From: Betaproteobacteria bacterium
Lineage (GTDB): Bacteria; Pseudomonadota; Gammaproteobacteria; Burkholderiales; Thiobacteraceae
Direction of reading: 5' to 3'
Assembly: GCA_024641855.1 (NCBI GenBank)
Contig: JAHECG010000001.1
Coordinates: forward strand, 62,001 to 126,000
Length of the DNA: 64,000 nt
The notes below the pieces were generated by a model, which saw only the letters and a list, made by a program, of their open reading frames with translations, was not told the DNA's origin and did not search any database. Below, one piece after another: positions 26,759 through 36,585 of the stretch (its first letter is position 1; every line of letters starts with the position of its first letter). A program made the position numbers and the translations under genes.

Positions 26759-27604
26759 ATGCGAAGTCTTTATCAACGATTGTGCTGGGTGGTTTGCCTC
26801 TTGTTGCAGGCAACGGTAGTGCAAGCGCAGGCACCCGTTTTTTATTTCAGTGTATTGAATCAGCGTAGTGCAACATTGATTGCACAGCATTGGAATCCGA
26901 TTTTGGCTTACGTGTCGAAAAAAGCCGATGTGGATTTAAAGCTAAAGATTGGTAAGACCGCACCAGAAACGACTGCACTGACGATCCGAGGTGAGGCCCA
27001 GTTTGCGTACACGAATCATCTCTTTTCACCGGAGCGGATAAAGTTGGGTTGGCGTGTGATTGCGCGGCCAGATACGGACGGAATTCGCGGGCAGTTGGTG
27101 GTGGGTAAAGCTGCATCAATTCAGGAGTTAGCGGAATTGGAAGGGCGGTATGTTGCCTTTCCTTCAAAAGAATCCTTCGTGGGTTATAAGGTGGTGATGA
27201 ACGAACTGTTGCGCAAGGGGGTTCATGTCATGCCTCTATTTGCGGGAAATCAAGAGGGCGCCATTGGTCTACTAAAAAGTGGCAAGGCGATAGCCGCTGG
27301 GGTAAACGAAGACGTCATGTTGGCATTTTCGAATCGTGAATCGTTTCAATATCGTGTGTTATGGGCGTCAGAAAGCTTCAACGATTTAGCGGTGATGGCC
27401 AATCCTAATTTGGTGCCAGCGTCGATCATCCGCGCCGTGCAAAAAGCCTTTGTGGAAATGCGAAATGACGCTGAAGGAAAGAAAATTTTAGCGCATGCAG
27501 CGGCGACATTAAAAATCGAACAAAGCTATGGATTTTTGATGGCGGAAGATCAAGCGTATGAGAATTACCGAAGATTTTATCGCGATAGCCTGCTCAAGGA
27601 ATAA
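26759..27604 (+). CDS. PhnD-like periplasmic phosphate/phosphonate-type binding protein
   Basis: Secreted type II solute-binding protein of 281 aa. It has a signal peptide (WVVCLLLQATVVQAQAP), the family segment FSVLNQRSATLIAQHWNPIL, and AELEGRYVAFPSKESFVGYK. The middle has AIGLLKSGKAIAAGVNEDVM. No ABC transporter genes are near. Instead a large sensor kinase begins 2 bp after its stop, so it probably works as the ligand-binding subunit of a signalling pair rather than in uptake. Ligand unknown. Confidence 0.85.
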   Translation: MRSLYQRLCWVVCLLLQATVVQAQAPVFYFSVLNQRSATLIAQHWNPILAYVSKKADVDLKLKIGKTAPETTALTIRGEAQFAYTNHLFSPERIKLGWRVIARPDTDGIRGQLVVGKAASIQELAELEGRYVAFPSKESFVGYKVVMNELLRKGVHVMPLFAGNQEGAIGLLKSGKAIAAGVNEDVMLAFSNRESFQYRVLWASESFNDLAVMANPNLVPASIIRAVQKAFVEMRNDAEGKKILAHAAATLKIEQSYGFLMAEDQAYENYRRFYRDSLLKE

Positions 27605-27606
27605 AC

Positions 27607-30279
27607 GTGTTCGGAGTAAAATTTAACAAAATTAGTTTGTTGACGCGGCTGCTCGTGGCGACGGGTTTTATTTTATTGGTGATGTATCCTTTGGCGACAT
27701 CCCTATTTATTGCATCCGAAGTTCGGTTGTATCGCAGTTTAGTTGCGGGTCAAACTGATGCGACTTTAGAGTCCATTACGCATGCAGTCACAGAGCAAGC
27801 CGTGATCGGTGACTATACGGCCATCGAGCAACAATTAAAGGCCCGTGTGGCCCACGTGCCATTCTTCGCCTTCTCTTTTACAGACCCGGATGGTGGGAAA
27901 GTCAGAGTGCAAGCAGCGCCGCCGACATTAACTAGTCCGACTTGGTTTCGGCGCGCGCTTTCATTGCCAGATGGGGTAATTGAAAAACAAGTGATCCTAG
28001 GGGGCGTGCAATACGGTACGTTGCGGGCATCTGTTTCGCACATCCAATTCATTAATCAAGCCTGGACTGATGTACTCAGTCAATTGACCATAATCGGATT
28101 GGCGATTTTCGTCTTATTTGGGGTGATGGCGGCCACCTTGCGGCATGGATTATTACCGCTGCAAATTGTTACCGGCATGGCGCATCGTTTAAAGAAGGGC
28201 GATTACCAAGGGGCGGTATTTTCGTCAAACAATACAGCACCAGAAATTCGAGAAACAATCGAAACATTTAATGCGGCTGTTTGCCGTGAGGCGTGGTTAG
28301 CGGATTTCGCCGAAATTATTTCACAACGCAATAAGGCGCACCACAGAATTGATGATGTGCTTCGATTGGTGTGTAGGCGCTTACAGATTGATGTTGCCTG
28401 TATTAGTTTTCGCGAAGCGGATGGTTTGCTGCAAGTGCCGGCAGTGTATACGGCATCTCGACGTCCACGGATGGAAGATTGGTTAAACTTGTCAGATACG
28501 GTTATCGAGCGATCTCGGATGGTACGTGCAGTACGGCAGACCGATAGAGACTCCTTTGTTTATGTGGGATTGCCGGCGCCAATTGGCGCTACGCTGACAG
28601 GCGTATTGAATTTATTTCGATTCGATGCAGAGCAATTAGACATTAGTCGAACACAGATGGAGTTACTTGAACTGTGCGCACATTGGATTGGCGTGACGCT
28701 GGCGGAAGAAATACAAGAACAAATGATGTCGGAGCAGAAAGAGCGTGCGGAAGCGGTGCTCAATAATGCGCGTGAAGCGATCATCCTGATTAATGAAGAT
28801 GCACGTGTTGTTTCTTTCAATCCAGCAGCCGAGGAGATGTTTGGATATCGTTCGGAAGCGATCCAGGGAGGAGAGATTTGTCAGCTTTTTCCCAAGTTGA
28901 CGACAGATGCGACTTGCTGTCATTTGGATCGTGGTATTCACAAAATTGTCGAGGAAATGCAGCAACATATATATGGGCTGCGCGCGGATGGCTCGGAGTT
29001 TCCAATAGAAATTAGCTTCACTGCGGTGCGCGGAATGCGCGAGCACATGGGGGTGGCCGTGATTCGCGATATTACGGAGCGGTTGGCGGCTGAGCAAGTG
29101 GTGCGCCGTAGCGAGTCACGCTTACGGCGGGCACAGCGTGTTGCGCAGATTGGGGAGTGGGAGTATTCGCCAATGTATGGCGAATTGATTTGGTCCAAAG
29201 AGCTAAGTGAAATATTCGGATTATCGGCGCACACGCCTGTTGCTTATAACCAAGTTATAACAATGATTCATCCCGATGATCGGGAACGCATGGCGCTGGC
29301 GTTTGCGGCGGCGGTGGAAAATGGCGGCATCGTGGAAGGTGAGTTTCGTATTTTGCGCCCCGACCAGACCTTGCGGCATGTCAGTGTTTTTGGCGAGCCG
29401 TCTTTTGATGATCAAGGCCGACGCAGCAGTCTGTTTGGTGTGATGCAAGATATCACCGAACGTAAACGAGTCGAAGCGAAAGCGCAAACAGCGTTGGTGG
29501 ATCAATTAGCTGCGGAGGCGCGCAATCGTTCCAAGAGCCAGTTTTTGGCAAATGTTAGTCATGAATTGCGCACGCCACTAAATGCCATTCTTGGGTATAG
29601 TGAAATCATCGAAGATGAAGCGCAAATAGCAAATCAACCTGAAATTGTTGAAGATTCAAAACGTATACAACAGGCCGGTATCCATTTATTGGCATTGATC
29701 AATGGCATGCTGGATTTGTCCAAAATTGAGGCGGGTCGGATGGATTTGTATTGCGACCGTTTCGACGTTAATGCATTACTCAACGAAGTGGCCGCGACGG
29801 TTGCGCCCTTAGCCGCTAAAAATGCGAATCACTTTAGCGTTATACGGGATGCTAAGGTTACTGAGATGTACACCGATAGCGTAAAGTTAAGACAGATATT
29901 ATTTAACTTAATTGGCAATGCCTGCAAATTTACAGAGCAAGGCCGGATTACGTTAACTGTCCAGCAAATGAAGCAGGATGGTCAAGCGTGGATCGCACTA
30001 GTGGTTAAAGATACGGGTATCGGTATGAATGGCGCCCAACTACAACGCTTGTTCGAGCCCTTCATTCAAGCCGACGCATCCACAACGCAAAAGTATGGTG
30101 GCACAGGTTTGGGGCTTGTGATTAGCCAACATTTTTGCCGGTTAATGGGTGGCGCTATAAGCGTAGAAAGCCACGTTGGAACGGGTTCAGTGTTTACCGT
30201 GAAGCTACCGGTTGAGGTACCGGCATTGAAACCGGTAGTCAGCGAGCATGGCCAATATAGCAGCCAAAATAACTACTAG
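27607..30279 (+). CDS. Membrane sensor histidine kinase with GAF and two PAS domains
   Basis: Inner-membrane kinase of 890 aa. TM1 (LVATGFILLVMYPLATSLF) and TM2 (about residues 155-180, LTIIGLAIFVLFGVMAATL) bracket a periplasmic domain. A HAMP-like segment follows (GMAHRLKKGDYQGAVF), then a GAF region, a first PAS (AREAIILINEDARVVSFNPA), a second PAS (GEWEYSPMYGELIWSKELSE), the H-box VSHELRTPLNAILGY and an ATPase domain with NLIGNACKF, DTGIGM and GTGLGL. There is no receiver domain and no response regulator gene adjacent. It is coupled to the PhnD-like gene (2-bp gap), which likely supplies its ligand sensor. Confidence 0.92.
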   Translation: MFGVKFNKISLLTRLLVATGFILLVMYPLATSLFIASEVRLYRSLVAGQTDATLESITHAVTEQAVIGDYTAIEQQLKARVAHVPFFAFSFTDPDGGKVRVQAAPPTLTSPTWFRRALSLPDGVIEKQVILGGVQYGTLRASVSHIQFINQAWTDVLSQLTIIGLAIFVLFGVMAATLRHGLLPLQIVTGMAHRLKKGDYQGAVFSSNNTAPEIRETIETFNAAVCREAWLADFAEIISQRNKAHHRIDDVLRLVCRRLQIDVACISFREADGLLQVPAVYTASRRPRMEDWLNLSDTVIERSRMVRAVRQTDRDSFVYVGLPAPIGATLTGVLNLFRFDAEQLDISRTQMELLELCAHWIGVTLAEEIQEQMMSEQKERAEAVLNNAREAIILINEDARVVSFNPAAEEMFGYRSEAIQGGEICQLFPKLTTDATCCHLDRGIHKIVEEMQQHIYGLRADGSEFPIEISFTAVRGMREHMGVAVIRDITERLAAEQVVRRSESRLRRAQRVAQIGEWEYSPMYGELIWSKELSEIFGLSAHTPVAYNQVITMIHPDDRERMALAFAAAVENGGIVEGEFRILRPDQTLRHVSVFGEPSFDDQGRRSSLFGVMQDITERKRVEAKAQTALVDQLAAEARNRSKSQFLANVSHELRTPLNAILGYSEIIEDEAQIANQPEIVEDSKRIQQAGIHLLALINGMLDLSKIEAGRMDLYCDRFDVNALLNEVAATVAPLAAKNANHFSVIRDAKVTEMYTDSVKLRQILFNLIGNACKFTEQGRITLTVQQMKQDGQAWIALVVKDTGIGMNGAQLQRLFEPFIQADASTTQKYGGTGLGLVISQHFCRLMGGAISVESHVGTGSVFTVKLPVEVPALKPVVSEHGQYSSQNNY

Positions 30280-30304
30280 GAAGTATTCAGCAGTCTCCGA
30301 ATGA

Positions 30305-31777
30305 TTAAGCTGCTGCTTTAATATCGGTGCGATTGCGGCCAGTTCGCTTGGCGTCTAGAAGGGCTTGATCGGCGCGTGCCAGCGCCGCATTCTCAGATTG
30401 ATCATGGCGACTATATTCAGATAGGCCGCCACTCCAACTGACCGTATGCATGACGTCCGGCTTTAACGCAATTTGCTGTGGAAGTTTTTCGCGTAAGCGC
30501 TGTGCTAACTCGTTGGCTTTAGCTAAAGGGGTGTTGGGGAATATCACACAAAATTCGTCGCCCCCCAAGCGCGCGACGAAATCACTGCCACGTAAATTAT
30601 CTTTAAGCGCCTTGCCGAACTGCACGATGAGCTGGTCTCCGGCCTCGTGTCCGTAGGTGTCATTGACCTGTTTAAAATTGTCGATGTCGAGAATTAGAAG
30701 GCTATGCGCCCATCCCTCATGGACGCGTGCAAATACGTCACGCTGCTTGGCTTCGAAACTACGTCGGTTATTGACTTGCGAAAGATGGTCTGTCTCGGCT
30801 GAGTTGAGCGTGCGCAGATGTTTCCCAACCATTAATTTCCCGAGTTGATACATCAATTGGTAACCGTTTTTAAGCTCCTTAAGCGCGATGGGATATTGCT
30901 TGCGCATGCGGTCGTGCGAGATATCGGAAAAAAGCTTTGCCAGTGCGCTTAGGTCCCGCTGTAGTGCGCGGTTAGATAGTTTGTAGGTCACGGCAAAGAT
31001 GGCAATGATGAGCAGTATGAGTCCTATTCCAATACTCAGGAAAGAACGTAGCGGATTGCTAGTAAGACTGCCTGTCGTTGGGGTAGTCCAAATGGCTAAG
31101 CGCCAAGGCGTGTTCTTTAATAAAATAGTTTCGGGAACACCTTGAATTTTTAATCTCTCATTGCCGCGCTTGAGTACAACATCGGTAACGCCATTCACTT
31201 GTTGTAATTCAGCATAGCCGTCGATCAAGGGGGTTTGTTCAAACAGTTGACGTATTTCGTTGAGATGGCGCGCCGCAAAAACATAACCGATAATTTGGCC
31301 ACTGGCATCACGAACCGGCTCAGTGAGTGTTAGTAGCGGTGAATCAGCTCGCAAGTTAGCCGCGTCATTTTTTCCTGAACGAGCTGTTTCGATTAAGTGT
31401 AGTTGGCGCGCGCTGAGGATGCTGGAGATAGGCTTTTGTCCGCTGGCTTGGTCGCTATTCAGGATGTGAATTTCCCCCAAATTTGGATGCAAACTGATGA
31501 TCCCCGCCAATTGATCGCGACGTTCTGTTTCATCTCGTGTTTGGAGTAGGCGTAGCGTCAGTGGTGATTGCGCGATGGCTTGCGTGGCACGGCTCCAGTC
31601 GCCTGCGATGGCGCTCACTTGGCTGGCGAGCAGTTGCCCCGCATAGGCCGGGGTACGTTGACCGAGTACTTGTTCGTGATTTTGCGCGATACGATAGAGG
31701 ACTATCCCTGAAATGCAGACGAGTGCCAATATCGCAAGCAATGCCGCGAACGTATATCTTGCTAAAGAAGACTGCAT
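30305..31777 (-). CDS. Membrane diguanylate cyclase with extracytoplasmic sensor domain
   Basis: Predicted c-di-GMP synthase of 490 aa. TM1 is at residues 10-28 (FAALLAILALVCISGIVLY). A Cache-like periplasmic domain follows (LRADSPLLTLTEPVRDASGQ; IIGYVFAARHLNEI), then TM2 (SIGIGLILLIIAIFAVTYKL), a linker, and a GGDEF domain with DIDNFKQVNDTYGHEAGDQL and intact RLGGDEFCVIFP. The RxxD inhibitory site (RGSD) is present, so feedback control is expected. It converges on the kinase gene. Confidence 0.94.
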   Translation of the reverse strand: MQSSLARYTFAALLAILALVCISGIVLYRIAQNHEQVLGQRTPAYAGQLLASQVSAIAGDWSRATQAIAQSPLTLRLLQTRDETERRDQLAGIISLHPNLGEIHILNSDQASGQKPISSILSARQLHLIETARSGKNDAANLRADSPLLTLTEPVRDASGQIIGYVFAARHLNEIRQLFEQTPLIDGYAELQQVNGVTDVVLKRGNERLKIQGVPETILLKNTPWRLAIWTTPTTGSLTSNPLRSFLSIGIGLILLIIAIFAVTYKLSNRALQRDLSALAKLFSDISHDRMRKQYPIALKELKNGYQLMYQLGKLMVGKHLRTLNSAETDHLSQVNNRRSFEAKQRDVFARVHEGWAHSLLILDIDNFKQVNDTYGHEAGDQLIVQFGKALKDNLRGSDFVARLGGDEFCVIFPNTPLAKANELAQRLREKLPQQIALKPDVMHTVSWSGGLSEYSRHDQSENAALARADQALLDAKRTGRNRTDIKAAA

Positions 31778-31862
31778 ACACTGCTCCGGTCCCGTGAGAC
31801 GAGGATGTTAATGCGCGAATCTGTTAGCTAGCATGCTTGGGTGCCAGCTTTTATTTTATAGT

Positions 31863-32312
31863 TTAATGCTTTCCGGTACTGCCAAAACCACCACTGCCGC
31901 GTTCGCTTTCGTCGAATGCGCTGACAACGTTGAAATCGACACGGGCTACCGGCACGATTACGAGTTGCGCGATGCGTTCCATCGGGTTGATCGTGAACGT
32001 CGTTTGTCCGCGATTCCAACACGACACGAAAAGTTGTCCTTGGTAATCGGAGTCGATCAAGCCAACCAAATTACCCAGCACGATGCCATGCTTATGGCCC
32101 AGTCCCGAGCGCGGTAAGATGAGCGCGGCGTAGCCAGGATCCGCGATATGGATGGCCATTCCGGTGGGAATCAGTTCGGTTTTTCCGGGCTCGAGTACGC
32201 AAGGGTCAGTCGTACAGGCGCGTAAATCTAAGCCGGCGGAGCCCGGTGTGGCATACGCAGGGATTTGATCCTGGATACGTGGATCTAGGATCATGAGGTC
32301 AATTTTTTGCAC
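31863..32312 (-). CDS. dut: Deoxyuridine 5'-triphosphate nucleotidohydrolase (dUTPase)
   Basis: Cleaves dUTP to dUMP and pyrophosphate, keeping uracil out of DNA. The 149-residue trimeric enzyme has motif 1 ([13 protein letters not shown]), motif 2 ([16 protein letters not shown]), motif 3 ([19 protein letters not shown]), motif 4 and the glycine-rich C-terminal motif 5 ([11 protein letters not shown]). I choose the GTG start that gives [13 protein letters not shown], matching the E. coli start; an upstream ATG adds 16 residues of unlikely sequence. Confidence 0.95.
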   Translation of the reverse strand: MQKIDLMILDPRIQDQIPAYATPGSAGLDLRACTTDPCVLEPGKTELIPTGMAIHIADPGYAALILPRSGLGHKHGIVLGNLVGLIDSDYQGQLFVSCWNRGQTTFTINPMERIAQLVIVPVARVDFNVVSAFDESERGSGGFGSTGKH

Positions 32313-32424
32313 GGAGATTGCGCTTTCTTTGGGTTTCGATCTTGCTGCTTTTGCGCGCAAGTTTTTATGCGCTAATTATGCCGTAGCTATGGATTGGCGA
32401 AAAGCGATGTGTCGGGGCTGTGCT

Positions 32425-33606
32425 TTACAACATCTCTGAGATATGTGCGATAACTTGGCGCGCAAGAACAAGTTTTTGAGCGCGCGGCAAAAGCTTGCTG
32501 GCGTTGAAATCAATCAAAATAAGTTCGGATTCGTCCTGTCCTAAGGCATTTTGCGCACGATTGGCAACGATCAACGGAATGTTTTTATGTTGGCGCTTGG
32601 TTTGTGCGTGGGCCGCGATATTTTCAGTTTCTGCAGCAAATCCCACACAGAACGGTGGTTTGGGGCGTGCCGCGACTTGTGCCAGGATATCCGGATTTGG
32701 CGTCAGCAATAGCGTTGGTGCGGTTTCTGTTTTCTTCAGTTTTTGTTCTGCGGTTTGCGCAACGCGATAATCGGCCACCGCAGCTACGCTGATGAAGATT
32801 GAAATGGGTTCGATTTCGCGCATAACAGCAGCTTGCATTTCTTCGGCACTTGAGACTTGGATCGCGCGCGCGTGCGGTGGCAATGCAAGCGCGGTAGGGC
32901 CGGTAATCAAAACCACGTCTGCGCCAGCTTCCCAGGCGGCGCGCGCTAGGGCATAACCCATTTTTCCGGAAGACAGATTTGTGATGCCGCGCACCGGATC
33001 AATGGCTTCATATGTCGGGCCGGCGGTCACCATGACACGTTGCCCGGCGAGGCATTTGGGTTGGAATAAAGCTTCCAATTCAATCAGCAAGGCGGCTGCT
33101 TCTTGCATCCGCCCCATTCCGACTTCACCGCAGGCTTGAGCGCCACTAGCAGGCTCGAATAAGGTAACGCCATCGAGGCGTAGTTGCGCCAAATTGCGCT
33201 GAGTGGCGGGGTTGTCCCACATTTGTTTATTCATGGCGGGTGCAACCGCCAAGGGACAGGCGCGTGCTAGGCATAGCGTGGAGAGTAAATCGTCAGCCAA
33301 TCCATGTGCGAGCTTAGCGATAAAGTTAGCGCTGGCAGGGGAAATCAAAATAATGTCCGAGGCTCGCGATACCTCGATGTGCGCCATGCCATTGCCAGCA
33401 TCCCCATCCCATAAACGCGTTAATACCGGCTTGCCGGACAATGCTTGAAAAGTCGCTGGCCCGACGAAATGCGTCGCAGCTTCGGTCATGACCACCTGCA
33501 CTTCGTGTCCTGCTTTAACTAGTAGGCGTGTCAATTCTGCAGCTTTATAAGCCGCAATACCACCGGTGACACCGAGCAATATGCGTTTGGAATTTATTTG
33601 CGTCAT
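32425..33606 (-). CDS. coaBC: Bifunctional phosphopantothenoylcysteine decarboxylase/synthetase CoaBC
   Basis: Catalyses two steps of coenzyme A synthesis: CTP-dependent joining of phosphopantothenate to cysteine, then decarboxylation. The N-terminal flavin-binding CoaC domain has LLGVTGGIAAYKAAELTR, the PxMNxxMW motif (APAMNKQMWDNPATQRN) and the catalytic Cys in ACGEVGMGRM. The CoaB domain has TAGPTYEAIDPVRGITNLSS. I start at Met5 of the longest frame (MTQINSKRIL), giving 393 aa. Divergent from radC. Confidence 0.95.
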   Translation of the reverse strand: MTQINSKRILLGVTGGIAAYKAAELTRLLVKAGHEVQVVMTEAATHFVGPATFQALSGKPVLTRLWDGDAGNGMAHIEVSRASDIILISPASANFIAKLAHGLADDLLSTLCLARACPLAVAPAMNKQMWDNPATQRNLAQLRLDGVTLFEPASGAQACGEVGMGRMQEAAALLIELEALFQPKCLAGQRVMVTAGPTYEAIDPVRGITNLSSGKMGYALARAAWEAGADVVLITGPTALALPPHARAIQVSSAEEMQAAVMREIEPISIFISVAAVADYRVAQTAEQKLKKTETAPTLLLTPNPDILAQVAARPKPPFCVGFAAETENIAAHAQTKRQHKNIPLIVANRAQNALGQDESELILIDFNASKLLPRAQKLVLARQVIAHISEML

Positions 33607-33638
33607 AATAGAAAGCATTTTACGGGAAAGAGGTAGGC

Positions 33639-34313
33639 ATGGCGATTACCGACTGGCCAACGCAAGAACGGCCACGCGAACGTTTGCGGGCACAGGGTGC
33701 GCAAGCGTTGTCCGATGCGGAGCTACTGGCGATTTTTTTACGCACTGGAATTAGCGGAAAAAGCGCCGTTGATCTGGCGCGCGAATTACTGCAGTGCTTT
33801 GGGAGTCTGACGGCTTTGTCGCATGCCAGCGAGGAGGCTTTTTGTGCCGTCCCTGGATTAGGCCCGGCAAAATATGCGCAACTGCAAGCGGTGATGGAAA
33901 TGGCGCGGCGGGCGCTGACAGAACAAGCCAAACAACGCGACGCGCTCACTTCACCACAGGCTGTGCGTGATTATTTACGCTTGCAGTTGGGTGGTCGTGA
34001 ATATGAAGTCTTTATGGCGGTCTTCCTGGATACACAAAATCGGGTGATTGCGATGGAGGAATTGTTTCGTGGTTCGCTCAGGGAAACCAGCGTTCATCCG
34101 CGCGAAGTGGTGAAGCGCGCTTTGCATCTGAATGCCTCGGCGTTAATTTTTGCGCATAACCATCCTTCAGGGGTGGCAGAGCCGAGTCGCGCTGACGAGG
34201 CGATTACACAGGTATTGAAGCAAGCTTTGGCGCTGGTGGATGTGCGTGTGTTAGACCACTTTATAGTGGCTTCAGGCGGCGGCGTGTCGTTGGCAGAGCG
34301 AGGGTTGATTTAA
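33639..34313 (+). CDS. radC: RadC family JAB-domain protein
   Basis: 224-residue protein with an N-terminal helix-hairpin-helix region ([20 protein letters not shown]) and a C-terminal JAB/MPN metalloprotease-like domain. The metal-binding motif is [15 protein letters not shown], and [11 protein letters not shown] precedes it. Despite its name, a direct role in DNA repair is unproven. Starts 32 bp from coaBC, divergently; converges with ccmI. Confidence 0.94.
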   Translation: MAITDWPTQERPRERLRAQGAQALSDAELLAIFLRTGISGKSAVDLARELLQCFGSLTALSHASEEAFCAVPGLGPAKYAQLQAVMEMARRALTEQAKQRDALTSPQAVRDYLRLQLGGREYEVFMAVFLDTQNRVIAMEELFRGSLRETSVHPREVVKRALHLNASALIFAHNHPSGVAEPSRADEAITQVLKQALALVDVRVLDHFIVASGGGVSLAERGLI

Positions 34314-34321
34314 GCAATGGA

Positions 34322-34354
34322 GCGACAGCGTCGGTCGATTTGAAGCGCTGTCGC
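34322..34354. terminator. Hairpin between convergent radC and ccmI
   Basis: Perfect 9-bp stem GCGACAGCG / CGCTGTCGC with a 15-nt loop, placed between the stop codons of radC and ccmI. There is no clear T-run, so it may be a weak or Rho-assisted terminator. Confidence 0.5.
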
Positions 34355-34370
34355 CCATAGAAAATAAGTG

Positions 34371-35597
34371 TTATTCGATTTTGCGTGAGATCTCGATCTG
34401 CACGTTTTTTGCACCAAGTTTTACGGGTGCGCTGACCCCTTCCAGATCACCCGCTTGGGTGATCGCAGTGCCACTTTTGGATACACGGGCAACGATGACG
34501 ACGTCCGGGAAGTTTGATAGCTTCATTTGCGGTGACATGCTCATGCTGTCATCGAGATTGAAGGTCACCGGCAAGTCCTTGACCTTGACGCGTAATAAAG
34601 CCAAAGGCATTTTGGGTCCGGATACAGCACGGGCAAAAATGAAGAGCGTATCTTCTGGGGCGGCCTGGTTTTTCAGCGCGGCACTGATGCGGGCCTTGCC
34701 GGAGATGGAAGCTGAGGCAGCCACGGAATTTGCGCTCGGTGGTGTACTTGTTGAAGTTGGTAATCCGGCTTGCTGCCGTAATTCCGCAATTTTTTGCCGT
34801 AGCATGTCCACGCCCTTTTGCTCGGGAGGGAGTTCGGCGAGTAGTCTTTCCCAATGGGCGATCGCTTCTTTTGGCTTGCCTTCCTCGATCGAAGCAAACC
34901 CAGCCAGATAACGTGCTTTAGGATTTTTGGGATCTAACTGTAGGGCTTTTTTAATGACTTCCGTTGGTTTTCCAGCCAGTTTTTGCCCTTGCACCATCCC
35001 TAATGCGTCGGCGTAATCAGCAAGCGCCTGTGCCGAATCGGGCTTGATCAGCGTGATTTTTTCATAAGCCTGCGCCGCTTCAGGAAAGCGTTGCAAAGCA
35101 AACAAGACGCGCCCCAACATTTGCCAAGCGTTAACGTCGTCCGGATGTTCCTTAAGCTGTTGCACAATTTTCGGCAGCATGGCTTCGACTTCTTGATCTT
35201 GGGAGTGCGCTTGATCAGAAAAGACGGGGGCGTTGATGGCGTCTGGATTACCCAATTGGAAATAGGTTGCCACCGCAATAACCGGCACCAGGATGGAAAG
35301 GGCGATACCCAGCCAGCGCACGTTGGCTTGGACTGGTGTTGTAAGGCCGCCGATAGAAACATCTTGCAATAAACGCCGCTCCAGCTCGGGTTTGGCGAGA
35401 TCGAATTGCGCTTGCGACAATAACCCGTTTTTAAGATCTGTTTCCAATTCTGCGAGTTGGTCGTTATAGATAGAAACATTCGCTGCGTCTTGTGCCGGGG
35501 CGGTATCGGGCTTGCTGCGGGTGCGTAATAAAGGCAAGGCAACAAACAACATCGCGACAATCGCCATGAGGGCACCGATGAGATAAAGCGTGGTCAT
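34371..35597 (-). CDS. ccmI: Cytochrome c maturation protein CcmI
   Basis: Inner-membrane apocytochrome chaperone of 408 aa. Two N-terminal helices (LYLIGALMAIVAMLFVALPL and VRWLGIALSILVPVIAVATY) flank a cytoplasmic loop with a heptad pattern. TPR repeats follow (VNAWQMLGRVLFALQRFPEA) that bind apocytochrome C termini. The C terminus is a beta-rich periplasmic domain (DTLFIFARAVSGPKMPLALL). Last gene of ccmABCDEFGHI; its start overlaps the ccmH stop by 4 bp. Confidence 0.93.
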   Translation of the reverse strand: MTTLYLIGALMAIVAMLFVALPLLRTRSKPDTAPAQDAANVSIYNDQLAELETDLKNGLLSQAQFDLAKPELERRLLQDVSIGGLTTPVQANVRWLGIALSILVPVIAVATYFQLGNPDAINAPVFSDQAHSQDQEVEAMLPKIVQQLKEHPDDVNAWQMLGRVLFALQRFPEAAQAYEKITLIKPDSAQALADYADALGMVQGQKLAGKPTEVIKKALQLDPKNPKARYLAGFASIEEGKPKEAIAHWERLLAELPPEQKGVDMLRQKIAELRQQAGLPTSTSTPPSANSVAASASISGKARISAALKNQAAPEDTLFIFARAVSGPKMPLALLRVKVKDLPVTFNLDDSMSMSPQMKLSNFPDVVIVARVSKSGTAITQAGDLEGVSAPVKLGAKNVQIEISRKIE

Positions 35598-36061
35598 GCG
35601 CGTTTACTTTCGTTGGGTAAAAGGGACTTGAGGCGCGCAACTTCTTCCGCTGTAAGCGGTGTTTCATCGAGTGCGCGGCGGCGGCGTTTAATGAACGAGG
35701 TAACGCCAAATGCGACGCCGATCAGCAGTAAAAATGGGCCAAACCACAATAGCCAAGTGATGCCGCTTACCCGTGGGCGGTACAAAACAAAGTCGCCGTA
35801 GCGCTGGGTTAAATATACTTTGATTTGGTCATCGGACTTACCTTGACGAATGAGGTCACGGACTTCGCGTCGCAAGTCTTTGGCCAGATCAGCATGGGAG
35901 TCAGCCAAGGTTTCGTTTTGGCAGACCAAGCAGCGCAACTCTTTACTGACCTTCATGAGGCGCGCTTCAAGTACTGGGTCTTCGGCCATGGGTGGAGCTT
36001 CTTTCGCCAGGGTCGCAGCGGCCAATGTCAGTAACACTAGGCTCAATAGGACGCGCATCAT
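35594..36061 (-). CDS. ccmH: Cytochrome c maturation thiol protein CcmH
   Basis: Periplasmic membrane-anchored oxidoreductase of 155 aa that keeps apocytochrome CXXCH thiols reduced. It has a signal peptide (MRVLLSLVLLTLAAATLA), the redox motif LRCLVCQNETLADSHADLA and a C-terminal membrane helix (GITWLLWFGPFLLLIGVAFG). This is the short CcmH (CcmL) form; CcmI is separate. It overlaps ccmG and ccmI by 4 bp each. Confidence 0.95.
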   Translation of the reverse strand: MMRVLLSLVLLTLAAATLAKEAPPMAEDPVLEARLMKVSKELRCLVCQNETLADSHADLAKDLRREVRDLIRQGKSDDQIKVYLTQRYGDFVLYRPRVSGITWLLWFGPFLLLIGVAFGVTSFIKRRRRALDETPLTAEEVARLKSLLPNESKRA

Positions 36062-36585
36062 TTCGATAACTCCTGTACCTTCGGCAGAATTTTTGTTTGT
36101 AAAACTTCTGGCGTAATTGGGCCGATATGCTTCATGCGGATCACGCCCTGTTTATCGATGACATAAGTCTCGGGGACGCCATAGACACCATAGTCGATAC
36201 CCACGCGGCCATCCACATCCATGACGCTGAACACGTAGGGGTTACCGAGTTGCAGTAGCCAATTCAACGCTTCCGGGCGTTGGTCTTTGTAGTTAAGGCC
36301 AACGATGGGCAAGTTATTGTTTTTGGCAAAAGCCACCCATAGTGGATGCTCTTCGCGACAAGAAACACACCAGGAAGCCCAAACATTAAATACCCAAACT
36401 TGGCCGCGCATGTCCTCAACGCTCAACGTTTTACTGGGGTCATGCAACTGCTGCAAGTTAAAGGCCGGCGCGGGCTTGTTGATCAAAGGAGATGGGATCT
36501 CGTGCGGATTGAGATTTAACCCTTTGAAAAAAAATACAACAAGTGCGATAAAAATTGCGAAAGGGATAAGGAAACGGGCTTTCAA
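36058..36585 (-). CDS. ccmG: Thiol:disulfide interchange protein CcmG (DsbE)
   Basis: Membrane-tethered periplasmic thioredoxin of 175 aa that reduces apocytochrome c or CcmH. An N-terminal anchor (FLIPFAIFIALVVFFFKGL) is followed by a thioredoxin fold with active site WASWCVSCREEHP (CVSC), the insert GLNYKDQRPEALNWL and the cis-Pro region YGVPETYVIDKQG. It overlaps ccmF and ccmH by 4 bp. Confidence 0.95.
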   Translation of the reverse strand: MKARFLIPFAIFIALVVFFFKGLNLNPHEIPSPLINKPAPAFNLQQLHDPSKTLSVEDMRGQVWVFNVWASWCVSCREEHPLWVAFAKNNNLPIVGLNYKDQRPEALNWLLQLGNPYVFSVMDVDGRVGIDYGVYGVPETYVIDKQGVIRMKHIGPITPEVLQTKILPKVQELSK

